The translations under genes and the position numbers were made by a program. Of a DNA stretch of 64,000 bases, positions 52,513 to 61,806 are shown piece by piece. Below the pieces are notes generated by a model. The model was not told where the DNA came from. It did not search any database and was given only the letters and a program-made list of their open reading frames with translations. Source of the DNA: an uncultured Bacillota bacterium (lineage in GTDB: Bacteria > Bacillota > Clostridia > Peptostreptococcales > Anaerovoracaceae); contig CASEFA010000011.1 of NCBI GenBank assembly GCA_949287095.1, positions 1-64,000 on the forward strand. Direction: 5' to 3'. Every line of letters starts with the position of its first letter. The first letter of the stretch is position 1.

Positions 52513-52619
52513 ATCTTCAGGGCAGGGTGAAAGTCCCTACCGGCGGTAAAGCCCGCGAGCCTTATGGCATGATTCGGTGAAACTCCGAAGCCGACAGTAA
52601 AGTCTGGATGAAAGAAGAT
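52513..52619 (+). promoter_or_regulatory. FMN riboswitch (RFN element)
   Basis: The conserved parts are present in order: P1 strand ATCTTC, GGGCAGGGTGAAAGTCCC, TACCGGCGGTAAAGCCCGCG, GATTCGGTGAAACTCCGAAG, CCGACAGTAAAGTCTGGATG and the closing GAAGAT. It controls ribDEBAH; FMN binding should favour the downstream terminator. Confidence 0.96.
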
Positions 52620-52661
52620 TACATCACAGGAAGTGTTTCTTACCTTCGCGCGGTATTTCTG

Positions 52662-52693
52662 CTCTGGAATGTCTATTCGTTCCGGAGTTTTTT
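52662..52693 (+). terminator. Riboswitch terminator 1
   Basis: CTCTGGAA pairs with TTCCGGAG (one G-U) across a 10-base loop, followed by TTTTTT. Likely the regulated hairpin of the FMN switch. Confidence 0.85.
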
Positions 52694-52736
52694 ATTTGAT
52701 GCGCAGTCAGATATTTCATGAAGCTGTGAATCATAT

Positions 52737-52764
52737 AGCCCTGAGTTTATCTCGGGGCTTTTTC
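52737..52764 (+). terminator. Second terminator before ribD
   Basis: AGCCCTGAG pairs with CTCGGGGCT (one G-U) across TTTAT, followed by TTTTC. It lies 44 bases beyond the first terminator and 30 bases before the ribD start. Confidence 0.8.
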
Positions 52765-52793
52765 TTTTGTTTCTGTCGAATGGAGGCATGCAT

Positions 52794-53912
52794 ATGAATG
52801 AAAATATAGCGAAAGATTTAAAGTACATGGGTCGGGCCCTTTCCCTCGCCGAAAAAGGCTGCGGCTTTACTTCCCCAAATCCCATGGTGGGAGCCGTAAT
52901 CGTAAAAGACGGCCATATTATAGGCGAAGGCTTTCACGAAAAGTACGGACAGGCTCATGCAGAGAGAAACGCCCTGGCCTCATGCGCCGAAACCCCTGAA
53001 GGCGCGACTATGTACGTGACCCTGGAGCCCTGCTGCCACCACGGAAAGCAGCCCCCATGCACCGATGCCATCATCGCAGCCGGAATATCCCGTGTCGTCA
53101 TCGGCTCATCGGATCCAAACCCTCTCGTATCGGGCAAAGGAATTCAGATACTTAAAGAGGCCGGAATCGAGGTGACGAAGGGCGTGATGAAAGATGAGTG
53201 CGACAGGCTAAACGAAGTATTCCTTCACTACATAACTACGGGAACGCCTTTCGTCCTTATGAAGTACGCCATGACTATGGACGGCAAAATCGCGGCATAC
53301 ACGGGAAAGTCTAAATGGATTACAGGCGAAGCTGCAAGAGAGCACGCCCACGGTCTTCGCCGCCGCCTTTCCGCAATTATGGTGGGTCTAGGCACGGTTA
53401 TGGCTGACGACCCTCTCCTCACCTGCAGAATACCGGGCGGCAGAAACCCCGTAAGGATTATATGTGACAGCAGGCTCAGAACGCCTCTTGACTCCGCCAT
53501 CGTTAAAACCGCCGGCGACGTTCCTACGATCATCGCAACCTGCTCCGGCGATGCGGATAAGAGCAGGCTTTACGAAGACCGGGGCTGTCGGATAATACGG
53601 ACTCCCGAAGAAAACGGGCGGGTCAGCCTCCCCTGTCTTATGAAAAGGCTTGCTGAAGAAAAGATAGACAGCGTCCTCATAGAAGGCGGCGCGGCCCTTA
53701 ACTGGTCGGCCCTTGAAAGCGGCATAGTCACTAAAGTAAACACATATATCGCCCCTAAGATTTTCGGAGGAGAAACCGCAAAATCGCCTGTGGGAGGAAC
53801 TGGCGTCTCCTCACCCGGCGAAGCCTTTTTCTTAAGAAACGGTTCCATCAGAAGAATCGGCGATGATTTTCTCATAGAAAGCGAGGTGGACAAAGGGTGT
53901 TCACGGGAATAG
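52794..53912 (+). CDS. ribD: Bifunctional riboflavin deaminase/reductase RibD
   Basis: Deaminates the GTP-derived pyrimidine and reduces its ribose side chain. The N-terminal zinc deaminase has GHAERNAL-type HAERNAL and TLEPCCHHGKQPPCTDA; the reductase part has RPYV-equivalent PFVLMKYAMTMDGKIA, SKWITGEAAREHAH and VLIEGGAALNWS. 372 residues from the ATG at 52794, 7 bases after TGGAGG; an ATG at 52788 is closer than ideal. Confidence 0.95.
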   Translation: MNENIAKDLKYMGRALSLAEKGCGFTSPNPMVGAVIVKDGHIIGEGFHEKYGQAHAERNALASCAETPEGATMYVTLEPCCHHGKQPPCTDAIIAAGISRVVIGSSDPNPLVSGKGIQILKEAGIEVTKGVMKDECDRLNEVFLHYITTGTPFVLMKYAMTMDGKIAAYTGKSKWITGEAAREHAHGLRRRLSAIMVGLGTVMADDPLLTCRIPGGRNPVRIICDSRLRTPLDSAIVKTAGDVPTIIATCSGDADKSRLYEDRGCRIIRTPEENGRVSLPCLMKRLAEEKIDSVLIEGGAALNWSALESGIVTKVNTYIAPKIFGGETAKSPVGGTGVSSPGEAFFLRNGSIRRIGDDFLIESEVDKGCSRE

Positions 53913-54550
53913 TTGAAGAAAAAGGCTCGGTGAAAAGCATCAGGCGCGGACAGCATTCCGCCGTGATAACCGTCAGCGCGAAAAAGATTCTGCAGGATAC
54001 GGTTCCCGGCGACAGCATTGCGGTAAACGGAATATGCCTGACCGTAACTTCTCTCGGCCCCGGATGGTTCACGGCAGACGTTATGCACGAAACCTTAAAC
54101 CGTTCTTCCCTTTCGGATGCGGCTGCGGGAACTTTCGTAAACCTTGAGAGAGCCATGGCCGCAGACGGCAGATTCGGCGGCCATATAGTCTCCGGCCACG
54201 TTGACGGAACAGGTGTCATCAGGGAAATACGAAGAGACGACAACGCCGTGTGGTTTACCGTTTCCGCACCGGGAAACATTATGAAATACATCGTGGAAAA
54301 AGGCTCCGTGGCCATAGACGGAATAAGCCTGACCGTAGCCGCGGTGAGAGACGACTCCTTTGACGTTTCCGTCATACCCCACACTCTGGGGCTCACCGTT
54401 CTCGGTGACAGGTGCAGGGGAGATATCGTAAATCTCGAAAACGACATCATAGGAAAGTACGTGGCGAAGCTGATGAATTACAGTCCGGGTCCAGCGGAGG
54501 ATAATAAAGGCGGAATCACGGAAGAAATGCTCATTAAATACGGATTTTAG
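53897..54550 (+). CDS. ribE: Riboflavin synthase alpha chain
   Basis: Makes riboflavin from two lumazine molecules. It has two similar lumazine-binding barrels: MFTGIVEEKGSVKSI, GDSIAVNGICLTVT, DVMHETLNRSSL and the second GHVDGTGVI, GSVAIDGISLTVA, VIPHTLGLT. It starts at GTG 53897, inside the last codons of ribD (16-base overlap), consistent with the family's MFTGIVEE beginning. 217 residues. Confidence 0.96.
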   Translation: MFTGIVEEKGSVKSIRRGQHSAVITVSAKKILQDTVPGDSIAVNGICLTVTSLGPGWFTADVMHETLNRSSLSDAAAGTFVNLERAMAADGRFGGHIVSGHVDGTGVIREIRRDDNAVWFTVSAPGNIMKYIVEKGSVAIDGISLTVAAVRDDSFDVSVIPHTLGLTVLGDRCRGDIVNLENDIIGKYVAKLMNYSPGPAEDNKGGITEEMLIKYGF

Positions 54551-54565
54551 AAAGGATGATGACAA

Positions 54566-55762
54566 GTGAAGTACAGCACCATTGAAGAGGCCCTGGAGGA
54601 GCTGAGGCAGGGCAGAATAATTCTCGTAACGGACGACCCTGACAGAGAAAACGAAGGGGATTTCATCTGCGCAGCAGAGTTTGCCACTACAGAAAACATA
54701 AACTTTATGGCAACTCACGGTAAGGGTCTCATATGTATGCCCATGTCCGCAGAATTTGTCGAGAAGCTTAAGATCCCCCAGATGGTAGCCGATAACACCG
54801 ATAACCACGAGACGGCGTTCACCGTGTCCATAGATCACGTTTCCACATCTACGGGAATATCCGCCGCAGAGCGTTCCGTCACCGCCCTCGCCTGCGTTTC
54901 AAACGACGTCAGACCTGAGGATTTCAGACGTCCCGGCCACATGTTCCCTCTCCTTGCAAAGAAGAACGGAGTCCTGGAGAGAAACGGACATACCGAAGCA
55001 ACCGTTGACCTGTGCAGGCTTGCAGGCCTTAAAGAATGCGGACTCTGCTGCGAGATTATGGCTGACGACGGCACCATGATGAGAGCCTCCCAGCTTGCCG
55101 AAATAGCTGAGGAATACGGCATAAAATTCATAACCATAAAGGACCTTCAGAATTACAGAAAGTGCCACGAAAAGCTGGTAGACAGAGTGGCAACGGTAAA
55201 CCTTCCGACGAAATTCGGCACCTTCAAAGCCTGCGGATTCGTCAACAGGCTCAACGGGGAACACCACGTCGCCCTCGTAAAGGGAGAGATCGGAGACGAA
55301 AAGGATGTGCTCTGCAGAGTCCACTCAGAATGTCTCACGGGGGACACCTTCGGCTCCTTAAGATGCGACTGCGGGCAGCAGCTTGCCTCCGCCCTCACCC
55401 AGATTGAAAAGGAAGGAAGAGGAGTACTCCTTTACATGAGGCAGGAAGGAAGAGGCATAGGCCTTATAAACAAGCTGAGAGCCTATGAGCTTCAGGAACA
55501 GGGAATGGACACGCTGGAGGCAAACCTGGCCCTGGGCTTCGGCGGTGACGAGCGTGAATACTACATCGGCGCGCAGATTTTGAGGGAGCTGGGAGTCAAA
55601 AGTCTCCGCCTTCTCACAAACAACCCGGACAAGGTGTATCAGCTTGCGGAATTCGGCATGGAAATATCCGAGCGGGTACCTATTCAAATGCCTGCGAGCG
55701 CTCACGACCTGTTCTACCTGAAAACGAAGCAGGATAAAATGGGACATATACTTAAATACTGA
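54566..55762 (+). CDS. ribBA: Fused DHBP synthase and GTP cyclohydrolase II RibBA
   Basis: Supplies both precursors of the pathway. The N-terminal RibB part (1 to about 203) has [19 protein letters not shown] and [15 protein letters not shown]; the C-terminal RibA part has [19 protein letters not shown] with zinc cysteines, [17 protein letters not shown] and LLTNNPDKV. 398 residues. GTG start with AAAGGATG upstream. Confidence 0.96.
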   Translation: MKYSTIEEALEELRQGRIILVTDDPDRENEGDFICAAEFATTENINFMATHGKGLICMPMSAEFVEKLKIPQMVADNTDNHETAFTVSIDHVSTSTGISAAERSVTALACVSNDVRPEDFRRPGHMFPLLAKKNGVLERNGHTEATVDLCRLAGLKECGLCCEIMADDGTMMRASQLAEIAEEYGIKFITIKDLQNYRKCHEKLVDRVATVNLPTKFGTFKACGFVNRLNGEHHVALVKGEIGDEKDVLCRVHSECLTGDTFGSLRCDCGQQLASALTQIEKEGRGVLLYMRQEGRGIGLINKLRAYELQEQGMDTLEANLALGFGGDEREYYIGAQILRELGVKSLRLLTNNPDKVYQLAEFGMEISERVPIQMPASAHDLFYLKTKQDKMGHILKY

Positions 55763-55833
55763 TTACGTAAACTCTTTAAACTATATTAACCCGTATCAAA
55801 ATATGCAAAGTTAAGCGAAAGGAAAGGAAAATC

Positions 55834-56301
55834 ATGAAAACTTTTGAAGGAAAACTGGTATCGGAAAACATACGGATAGGAATCGTAGCAGGACGTTTTA
55901 ACGAATTCATAACCTCCAAGCTCCTAAGCGGCGCTCTCGACGGACTCCTCCGTCACAACGTAAAAGAGGATGACATCCACATCGCATGGGTTCCTGGGGC
56001 TTTTGAGATTCCCCTTATAGCATCGAAGATGGCCGAAAGCGGCAGATACGATGCTGTTATATGCCTGGGCGCAGTAATACGCGGAAACACCAGCCACTAC
56101 GATTACGTGTGCAGCGAAGTCTCCAAGGGCATCGCCTCCGTATCCCTTAAGACGGGCGTTCCCGTAATGTTCGGCGTTCTCACCACGGAAAACATCGAGC
56201 AGGCTATCGAGCGTGCGGGAACAAAGGCCGGAAACAAGGGTTCCGAATGCGCCGAAGGGGCCATAGAGATGGTGAATCTCATCAGAAATATAGAAGGGTA
56301 A
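55834..56301 (+). CDS. ribH: 6,7-Dimethyl-8-ribityllumazine synthase
   Basis: Condenses the two RibBA/RibD products to lumazine. [53 protein letters not shown] and [19 protein letters not shown] are standard. 155 residues. GGAAAGGAAA precedes the ATG. Last gene of the riboflavin operon. Confidence 0.97.
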   Translation: MKTFEGKLVSENIRIGIVAGRFNEFITSKLLSGALDGLLRHNVKEDDIHIAWVPGAFEIPLIASKMAESGRYDAVICLGAVIRGNTSHYDYVCSEVSKGIASVSLKTGVPVMFGVLTTENIEQAIERAGTKAGNKGSECAEGAIEMVNLIRNIEG

Positions 56302-56307
56302 AAAGCA

Positions 56308-56335
56308 GGACGCCGGATATTCCGGCGTCCCTTCC
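56308..56335. terminator. Bidirectional terminator between ribH and the ABC exporter
   Basis: A perfect 10-bp stem, GGACGCCGGA with TCCGGCGTCC and a 3-base loop. The plus side is followed by CTTCCTTAT, the minus side by TGCTTTTTA, so it may end both convergent units. Confidence 0.7.
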
Positions 56336-56345
56336 TTATATTGAA

Positions 56346-58112
56346 TTATCTGGTGAACTGGGCGTTGTAGAGGGCCGCATAAGCGCCGTCTTTCGCCATG
56401 AGTTCCTCGTGGGTTCCCTGCTCGATTATATCTCCGTGCTGCATGAGGAGAATCTTGTCGGCGTTTCTTATGGTGGAAAGCCTGTGAGCTATTACGAAGC
56501 TTGTTCTGCCGTGCATTATCTTCTTCATGGCATCCTGAAGCATTTTCTCAAGCCTCGTGTCAACCGACGAAGTGGCCTCGTCGAGAATGAGGATCTCAGG
56601 ATCCTTCAGGAAGGCTCTCGCTATGGTAAGAAGCTGCTTTTCGCCCTGGGACACGTTGGTTCCCTCTTCGTTTAAAACCATGTTGTATCCGCCCTGCTGG
56701 GTCGTTATGAAGTGATGTATGTTGGCTTTCTTTGCCGCTTCATAGACCTCTTCATCGGTGGCGTCCATACGTCCGTACCTTATGTTTTCCATGATGGAAC
56801 CGTTAAACAGCCACGTGTCCTGCAGGACCATGCCGAAGATGCTTCTAAGCTGGTCTCTCGTCATATCCCTGACGTCCGTTCCGTCTATTCTGATGCTTCC
56901 GCCCTGAACGTCGTAGAACCTTTCCAGAAGGTTTATGAGGGTAGTCTTTCCCGCTCCCGTAGGACCTACTACAGCAACCATCTCTCCCGGCTTAACCTCC
57001 AGACTGAAGTCTTTGATTATGTCCCCTTCTCCGTATCCGAACTTTACGTGATCGAACACTACGCCGCCTTTGACGTGAGAGATATCCGCAGGAGCGCTGT
57101 CAGGAACCTCTTCCTTTTCGGAAAGAAGGTCTACGATTCTCTTCATTCCCGCAAAGGCCGCCTGTATCTGGGCCGAAAGCTGGGATACCTGTGAAAGCGG
57201 GTCGTTGACCTGCCATATGTACCTGATGAAGGCCTGAAGCTGGCCTACGAGAATGGCTCCCGATATGGCGTAGACAGATCCGGTTACCGCGCATGCGCCG
57301 ATTATCAGGTATGTGCAGAGAGAAATAAGCGGTGAAATCAGCGACGACATGAACTGGGCGCTGAAAGCGTTCTTCTGAAGCCTTGAATTTATCTCTTTAA
57401 ATTTCTCTATGCTCTTTTCCTGGCGGTTGTAGAGGAGTATCTCCTGAAATCCGCCGTACATCTCCGTTATGGCGCCGTTAAGTTCTCCCAGCGCGTTCTG
57501 CTGGGCGTTAAACCTCTTCTGGGATCTTGACACTATTATCTTGGTGGCGATAAGCGACAGCGGTATTAGCATTATGGCGATTATGGCCATATACCCGTTG
57601 ATGCTTATCATCATGCAGACGGCGAAAATAATCATTATAATGCCGCTGAAAATCTGCATAAGGCTCTCCTGGAGAGCCGTGGAAACGGTGTCCACGTCGT
57701 TGGTGAGGACGCTGAGAACGTCTCCGTACTTGTGTCTGTCGAAGTATCTTACAGGCAGTCTGTGTATCTTCTTGTTAAGCGCCTCGCGCAAATCGTGCAT
57801 GGCGTTCTGAATAGATGTGGTAAGACAGCTTATCTCCACTATCTGAGATATTGTCTTTGTGGAATATGTTATTATGAGCACGACCGCAAGCCTTTTTATC
57901 ACGCCGAAGGCTACGGGACGCCCCGCTTCCACGTCAGCAACCAGTGACGATGTGATCTTTCCCTCAAAGGTCGGCGCGACCACAAGAGCCACGCACGTTA
58001 TGACCACCATTGCCATGGCTATGATGTATCCCCATTTATACGGCATGATAAACGGCTTCAGAGCCCTGAAGTTTTCTCTCAGCGTTCTGCCTTTTTCCCT
58101 GTTTTCTTTCAT
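56346..58112 (-). CDS. ABC exporter half-transporter, canonical Walker B subunit
   Basis: A 588-residue TMD-NBD half-transporter with six helices. NBD: Walker A VGPTGAGKTTLINLLERFYD, signature VSQGEKQLLTIARAFLKDP (LSGGQ changed to VSQGE), Walker B LILDEATSSVD, H-loop VIAHRLSTI. Its start overlaps the stop of the partner gene (ATGA). The altered signature together with the partner's altered Walker B residue indicates an asymmetric heterodimer. Likely exports drugs, peptides or lipids; substrate unknown. Confidence 0.92.
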   Translation of the reverse strand: MKENREKGRTLRENFRALKPFIMPYKWGYIIAMAMVVITCVALVVAPTFEGKITSSLVADVEAGRPVAFGVIKRLAVVLIITYSTKTISQIVEISCLTTSIQNAMHDLREALNKKIHRLPVRYFDRHKYGDVLSVLTNDVDTVSTALQESLMQIFSGIIMIIFAVCMMISINGYMAIIAIMLIPLSLIATKIIVSRSQKRFNAQQNALGELNGAITEMYGGFQEILLYNRQEKSIEKFKEINSRLQKNAFSAQFMSSLISPLISLCTYLIIGACAVTGSVYAISGAILVGQLQAFIRYIWQVNDPLSQVSQLSAQIQAAFAGMKRIVDLLSEKEEVPDSAPADISHVKGGVVFDHVKFGYGEGDIIKDFSLEVKPGEMVAVVGPTGAGKTTLINLLERFYDVQGGSIRIDGTDVRDMTRDQLRSIFGMVLQDTWLFNGSIMENIRYGRMDATDEEVYEAAKKANIHHFITTQQGGYNMVLNEEGTNVSQGEKQLLTIARAFLKDPEILILDEATSSVDTRLEKMLQDAMKKIMHGRTSFVIAHRLSTIRNADKILLMQHGDIIEQGTHEELMAKDGAYAALYNAQFTR

Positions 58113-59836
58113 TTTGACAGTTCCTCCTCGCTGAGCTGGGATTCTGCGATCTCTCTGTATATGTCGCAGTTCTTCAGAAGATCTCTGTGTTTTCCGAGGC
58201 CTACTGTTTTTCCGTCGTGAAGGACGAGAATCTGGTCCGCATCCATGGCCGTCGATATTCTCTGGGCCACTATTACGGTTATAGCCTCCTTCGTCACCGC
58301 TTTAAGCTCGTGCCTTAATTTCGCCTCGGTCTTAAAGTCCAGAGCAGAGAACGAGTCGTCAAAGACGTAAACGTCCGGATGCTCCGCAAGAGCTCTCGCT
58401 ATGGAGACTCTCTGCTTCTGACCTCCCGAAAGGTTGGTTGCCCCTTCCGTAATCTCCTCGCCAAAGCCTTTGTCCTTTTCCCTTATGAAGTCGAGAGCCT
58501 GCGCTATTCTCGCAGCCTCCCTCACCTCGTCATCCGTGGCTACCGGATTTCCGAATCTGATGTTTTCGGCTATGGTTCCCGTAAACAGGGTTGCCTTCTG
58601 AGGCACGAATCCTATGCGCCTCCTGAGCCCGAACAGGTCAAGGTCTCTGAGATCCTTTCCGTTTACCCTGACGGCGCCCTTTGTCACATCGTAAAACCTG
58701 GGGATGAGATTTATGAGAGCGCTCTTTCCCGAGCCCGTACTTCCTATGATCGCAAAGGTTTCTCCCTTTTCTATCTTAAAGTTGAGATCCTTGAGAGCCG
58801 GTTCGTCGCTGTCTGCAAACTGAAAGGTCACGTTGTCGAATTCCAGACTTGTTATCTTTTCCACGGTCTCTCCCTTTTCAGGGGATTTTACGGAGCCTTC
58901 CGTCTCAAGCACCGCGCTGATACGCCTTGCCGATACGGCAGCTCTCGGGTACAGCATGAACACCAGGCAGAACAGCATTACGGAAAACATGGCGTGGAAG
59001 AGATAGTCGTTAAATGCCACGAGCCTTCCCACCTGCAGCGCTCCGTCGTCTATGAGTATGGCCGCTATCCAGTATATGAGAAGTCCCGCAAGGTTCATGA
59101 GCAGGAAGAATACCGGCTGAGTCATGGACATGAGCTTGAAGAGCTTCTTTGAAAGCGTAGTGTACTCGACGTTGGTCTTATCAAAGCGTTCCTCTTCGTA
59201 GGCGTCGTTGGTAAACGCCCTTACCACCCTGATTCCCGTGAGATTTTCCCTCGAAATCCTGTTGAGGCCGTCGATGGATTTCTGCTGAGCCTCAGATATT
59301 GGTTCCGAGACTTTTGCGACTATGATTACGCCTATGACGATGACCGGAATGGTGGCTCCGATAATCATGGACAGGGTAAAAGAAGCCCTCACGGTCATGA
59401 TTATGCTGAAAACTATCATTACGGGAGTCAGCAGCGCCGTCCTTAAAAGCACGTTGACGAACATCTGAATCTGAAACGCGTCGTTGGTGGTTCTGGTGAT
59501 AAGTGACGCCGTGCCGAACTGGTTCATCTCAAAGTGTGAGAAGGTCTGTATCTTCTCAAAGAGTTCGTTCCTTATATCCCTGGTGATAGACGTGGACATT
59601 TTCGCGCAGCAGTAGCCGGCGATAATGGTTCCCGCAACACCGATAAATGAAATTGCCGCAATGACGCCGCCCATTCTGTATATGTAGCCTTTATCCCCCA
59701 TTGCCACGCCGTTATCGATCATGTCGGCCACGATGGTCGGTATCCCGAGCTCCACCAGCACGAATCCGCAGATGGAGATAAGGTCAATAATGAAGAGCAG
59801 CTTATATCTTTTCAGGTAATGAAGAATAAGTTTCAA
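58109..59836 (-). CDS. ABC exporter half-transporter, degenerate Walker B subunit
   Basis: A 575-residue TMD-NBD protein. Walker A IIGSTGSGKSALINLIPRFY, signature LSGGQKQRVSIARALAEHP. Walker B is VYVFDDSFSALD, where the catalytic glutamate is replaced by aspartate, so its own ATP site is probably slow or non-hydrolytic, as in heterodimeric exporters such as TM287/288 and BmrCD. Appears to start at TTG 59836, following GAGGTAGAGA. Its promoter faces a MerR-family activator. Confidence 0.92.
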   Translation of the reverse strand: MKLILHYLKRYKLLFIIDLISICGFVLVELGIPTIVADMIDNGVAMGDKGYIYRMGGVIAAISFIGVAGTIIAGYCCAKMSTSITRDIRNELFEKIQTFSHFEMNQFGTASLITRTTNDAFQIQMFVNVLLRTALLTPVMIVFSIIMTVRASFTLSMIIGATIPVIVIGVIIVAKVSEPISEAQQKSIDGLNRISRENLTGIRVVRAFTNDAYEEERFDKTNVEYTTLSKKLFKLMSMTQPVFFLLMNLAGLLIYWIAAILIDDGALQVGRLVAFNDYLFHAMFSVMLFCLVFMLYPRAAVSARRISAVLETEGSVKSPEKGETVEKITSLEFDNVTFQFADSDEPALKDLNFKIEKGETFAIIGSTGSGKSALINLIPRFYDVTKGAVRVNGKDLRDLDLFGLRRRIGFVPQKATLFTGTIAENIRFGNPVATDDEVREAARIAQALDFIREKDKGFGEEITEGATNLSGGQKQRVSIARALAEHPDVYVFDDSFSALDFKTEAKLRHELKAVTKEAITVIVAQRISTAMDADQILVLHDGKTVGLGKHRDLLKNCDIYREIAESQLSEEELSK

Positions 59837-59880
59837 AAGTCTCTACCTCTTTCCTGCAAAATGTTTTTCCTACTTGATTT

Positions 59881-59911
59881 ATCATAAACTATAATGTAAC
59901 CTTATAGTCAA
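59881..59911 (-). promoter_or_regulatory. MerR-type promoter of the ABC exporter
   Basis: On the minus strand TTGACT (59906-59911) and TATGAT (59881-59886) are separated by 19 bases, longer than normal, as in MerR-activated promoters. The spacer holds the dyad CTATAATGTAACCTTATAG (59889-59907). Confidence 0.78.
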
Positions 59912-59968
59912 TAAGGCTATGCCAAAATATGCTGATTTTTTAATGTTTTTCAGGGAGAGCGCGCGACT

Positions 59969-60805
59969 ATGAAAAAGACTAAATACCTGACCACCGGAGA
60001 GTTTGCAGACCTTTGTCAGGTGGAAAAACACGTCATATTCTACTACGACCAGATAGACCTTCTGAAGCCGTTTTTCACCGAAAAGAACGGTTACAGATAC
60101 TATTCGTACCATCAGTACGACACCTTCCTCGTAATTACCCTCCTTAAAAATCTGGGAATGCCTCTGAAGGAGATAAAGAAGTACCTTAAGGACCGCAGTC
60201 CGGCCCGGTTTCAGGAGCTGCTGGACGTCCAGCTTGCCAGACTTAACGCCGAGGCTGAAAGCATCAGAAAGAAAGTTCAGTATGTGAGCGAAATGCGCGA
60301 GCTGACAAAAGAAGCAGTCTGCGCAGAAAAAGGAGTAATCCGCGCCGTCACACTGCCGGCTGCGCCTTTAATATGCAGCCGTAATCCTGACAGCGGCCAG
60401 TCCCTATTCATGGATAATTTTTCTAAAGAGTACACGGGATTCTGCAAGAGCAATCACCTGTCAGACTCCAGCATGGTGGGAACGGCTCTCAGAATAGAAG
60501 CGGACGGAACCGTCGACACTTCCCGCTTTTCATACCTTTATGCATATGCGGCAGGCGGCGGTGAATGCGAAGGCGCGTCGGAAATAGCATATCCCGGCGT
60601 TTTCCCCGGCGGAAAGTACCTTACCGTCTACCATCAGGGGGAGTATGAAACCCTTGACTACGCCTATGAAGCCCTTTTGTCCTACGCCCGGGAAAACGGC
60701 CTTCCATTAGGCGATTTTGCCTATGAAGAGTACCTCATGTCCGACGCCGCCGTAAGCTCCCCGTCCGAATACGTAACAAAAATCGCTGTGGCTATAAGAG
60801 AGTAA
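59969..60805 (+). CDS. MerR/BmrR-like activator with GyrI-type ligand domain
   Basis: A 278-residue regulator. Residues 1-75 form a MerR-like winged helix (YLTTGEFADLCQVEKHVIFY, YDQIDLLKPFFTEKNGYRYY, GMPLKEIKKYL); a coiled-coil helix follows to about 115; residues 120-278 look like a GyrI-type effector-binding domain (YLTVYHQGEYETLDYAYEAL, GDFAYEEYLMSD), as in BmrR. It probably senses a toxic compound and activates the divergent exporter. GGGAGAG precedes the ATG. Confidence 0.9.
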   Translation: MKKTKYLTTGEFADLCQVEKHVIFYYDQIDLLKPFFTEKNGYRYYSYHQYDTFLVITLLKNLGMPLKEIKKYLKDRSPARFQELLDVQLARLNAEAESIRKKVQYVSEMRELTKEAVCAEKGVIRAVTLPAAPLICSRNPDSGQSLFMDNFSKEYTGFCKSNHLSDSSMVGTALRIEADGTVDTSRFSYLYAYAAGGGECEGASEIAYPGVFPGGKYLTVYHQGEYETLDYAYEALLSYARENGLPLGDFAYEEYLMSDAAVSSPSEYVTKIAVAIRE

Positions 60806-60830
60806 TCTCCGCCCCAGCGACTTCATATAG

Positions 60831-61472
60831 CTATTTTTTCTTTTTCGGGACGTAGTCCTTAAGCTCCGGCACAGCTCCTCCCGCAGCCGCCCACAGGTAC
60901 AGGCTCGCCACGCTTCCGTAAGGGCTGAACCGCCTCCTGTACTTTTCGAAGAGCTTTCTGTCTATTTTCCTGTGATGATACACCATCCTTAGACCGCGCT
61001 GTATGGCAAGGTCATCGTAGCTTAAAACGTCCGGCCTTTCCAGGCAGAACAGGAGAAGCATCTCCGCAGTCCACACTCCTACCCCTTTCAGCTTCACCAG
61101 TTCACCGATGACCTCATCGTCGGAAAGTCCTTCGATTCTGTCTATGTCGAACTCTCCCGATTTCACCTTCCGGGCAAAATCCTTTATGTATTCCGCTTTT
61201 CGAAACGATATTCCTATGGACTGAAGCTCCTCTGCAGTGGCTTCAGACACGGTTTCGACGTTTACCTCTCCCAGCTTTTCCTTCATCCTGTTCCAGATGG
61301 TGGCCTGAGCTTTGGTCGATATCTGCTGACCAACGATGTGATGAACGACGGAGGAAAAAAGATCCGTATCCACCTCCCTGTACACGTGTCCCACCTTGCC
61401 TATGATTTCGCCCAGGACTTTGTCCCTGCTCTTAAGATATTCGATTTCCTTTTCTCCGTAACTGAAGTACAA
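60831..61472 (-). CDS. DNA-3-methyladenine glycosylase II, AlkA-like
   Basis: A 213-residue HhH-GPD base-excision enzyme for alkylated purines. VVHHIVGQQISTKAQATIW and ELVKLKGVGVWTAEMLLLF form the helix-hairpin-helix core, and the catalytic aspartate is in LSYDDLAIQRGL. The start is taken as TTG 61472 (LYFSYGEKEIEYL), 7 bases after GGGAGG; the open frame to 61511 overlaps the upstream gene. There is no N-terminal TBP-like AlkA domain, as is common in clostridial forms. Confidence 0.88.
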   Translation of the reverse strand: MYFSYGEKEIEYLKSRDKVLGEIIGKVGHVYREVDTDLFSSVVHHIVGQQISTKAQATIWNRMKEKLGEVNVETVSEATAEELQSIGISFRKAEYIKDFARKVKSGEFDIDRIEGLSDDEVIGELVKLKGVGVWTAEMLLLFCLERPDVLSYDDLAIQRGLRMVYHHRKIDRKLFEKYRRRFSPYGSVASLYLWAAAGGAVPELKDYVPKKKK

Positions 61473-61476
61473 TGGA

Positions 61477-61806
61477 CTACCTCCCTGAAATGATATGGCA
61501 GGTGTTTTCAACTCTATGAAAGAGTGCTTCGATAAGCTCCGAGACTGAGGCCGGCATGTTTTCTTCCGTTCCGGCCGCCAGTTTTTCCTTTTTGCCTTTG
61601 GGCAGCTTTTTTATCGCGCTTTCAAGCCTCAGCGCGTCGCCTTTTTCTTTGCAGCTCCAGGCAGCCTCTATTCTGACGGCGCCCCTGCTCCTCGTATATT
61701 TGGCGCCTTTTCCGTTTCTGTGTTCCTCAAACCGACGCGCAAGGTCGGTAGTGATGCCTGTATAAAGAGAGCCGTCTTCGCATCTGAGCATGTATACGTA
61801 ATACAT
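61477..61806 (-). CDS. GIY-YIG nuclease-like protein, YhbQ type
   Basis: A small single-domain protein of 109 residues: YYVYMLRCEDGSLYTGITTD, RRFEEHRNGKGAKYTRSRG, ALRLESAIKKLPKGKKEKL. This is the GIY-YIG fold of the UPF0213/YhbQ group, suspected to act in DNA repair. The ATG overlaps the phosphatase stop (TGATG). About 20 residues at the end have no counterpart in the shortest family members. Confidence 0.88.
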   Translation of the reverse strand: MYYVYMLRCEDGSLYTGITTDLARRFEEHRNGKGAKYTRSRGAVRIEAAWSCKEKGDALRLESAIKKLPKGKKEKLAAGTEENMPASVSELIEALFHRVENTCHIISGR

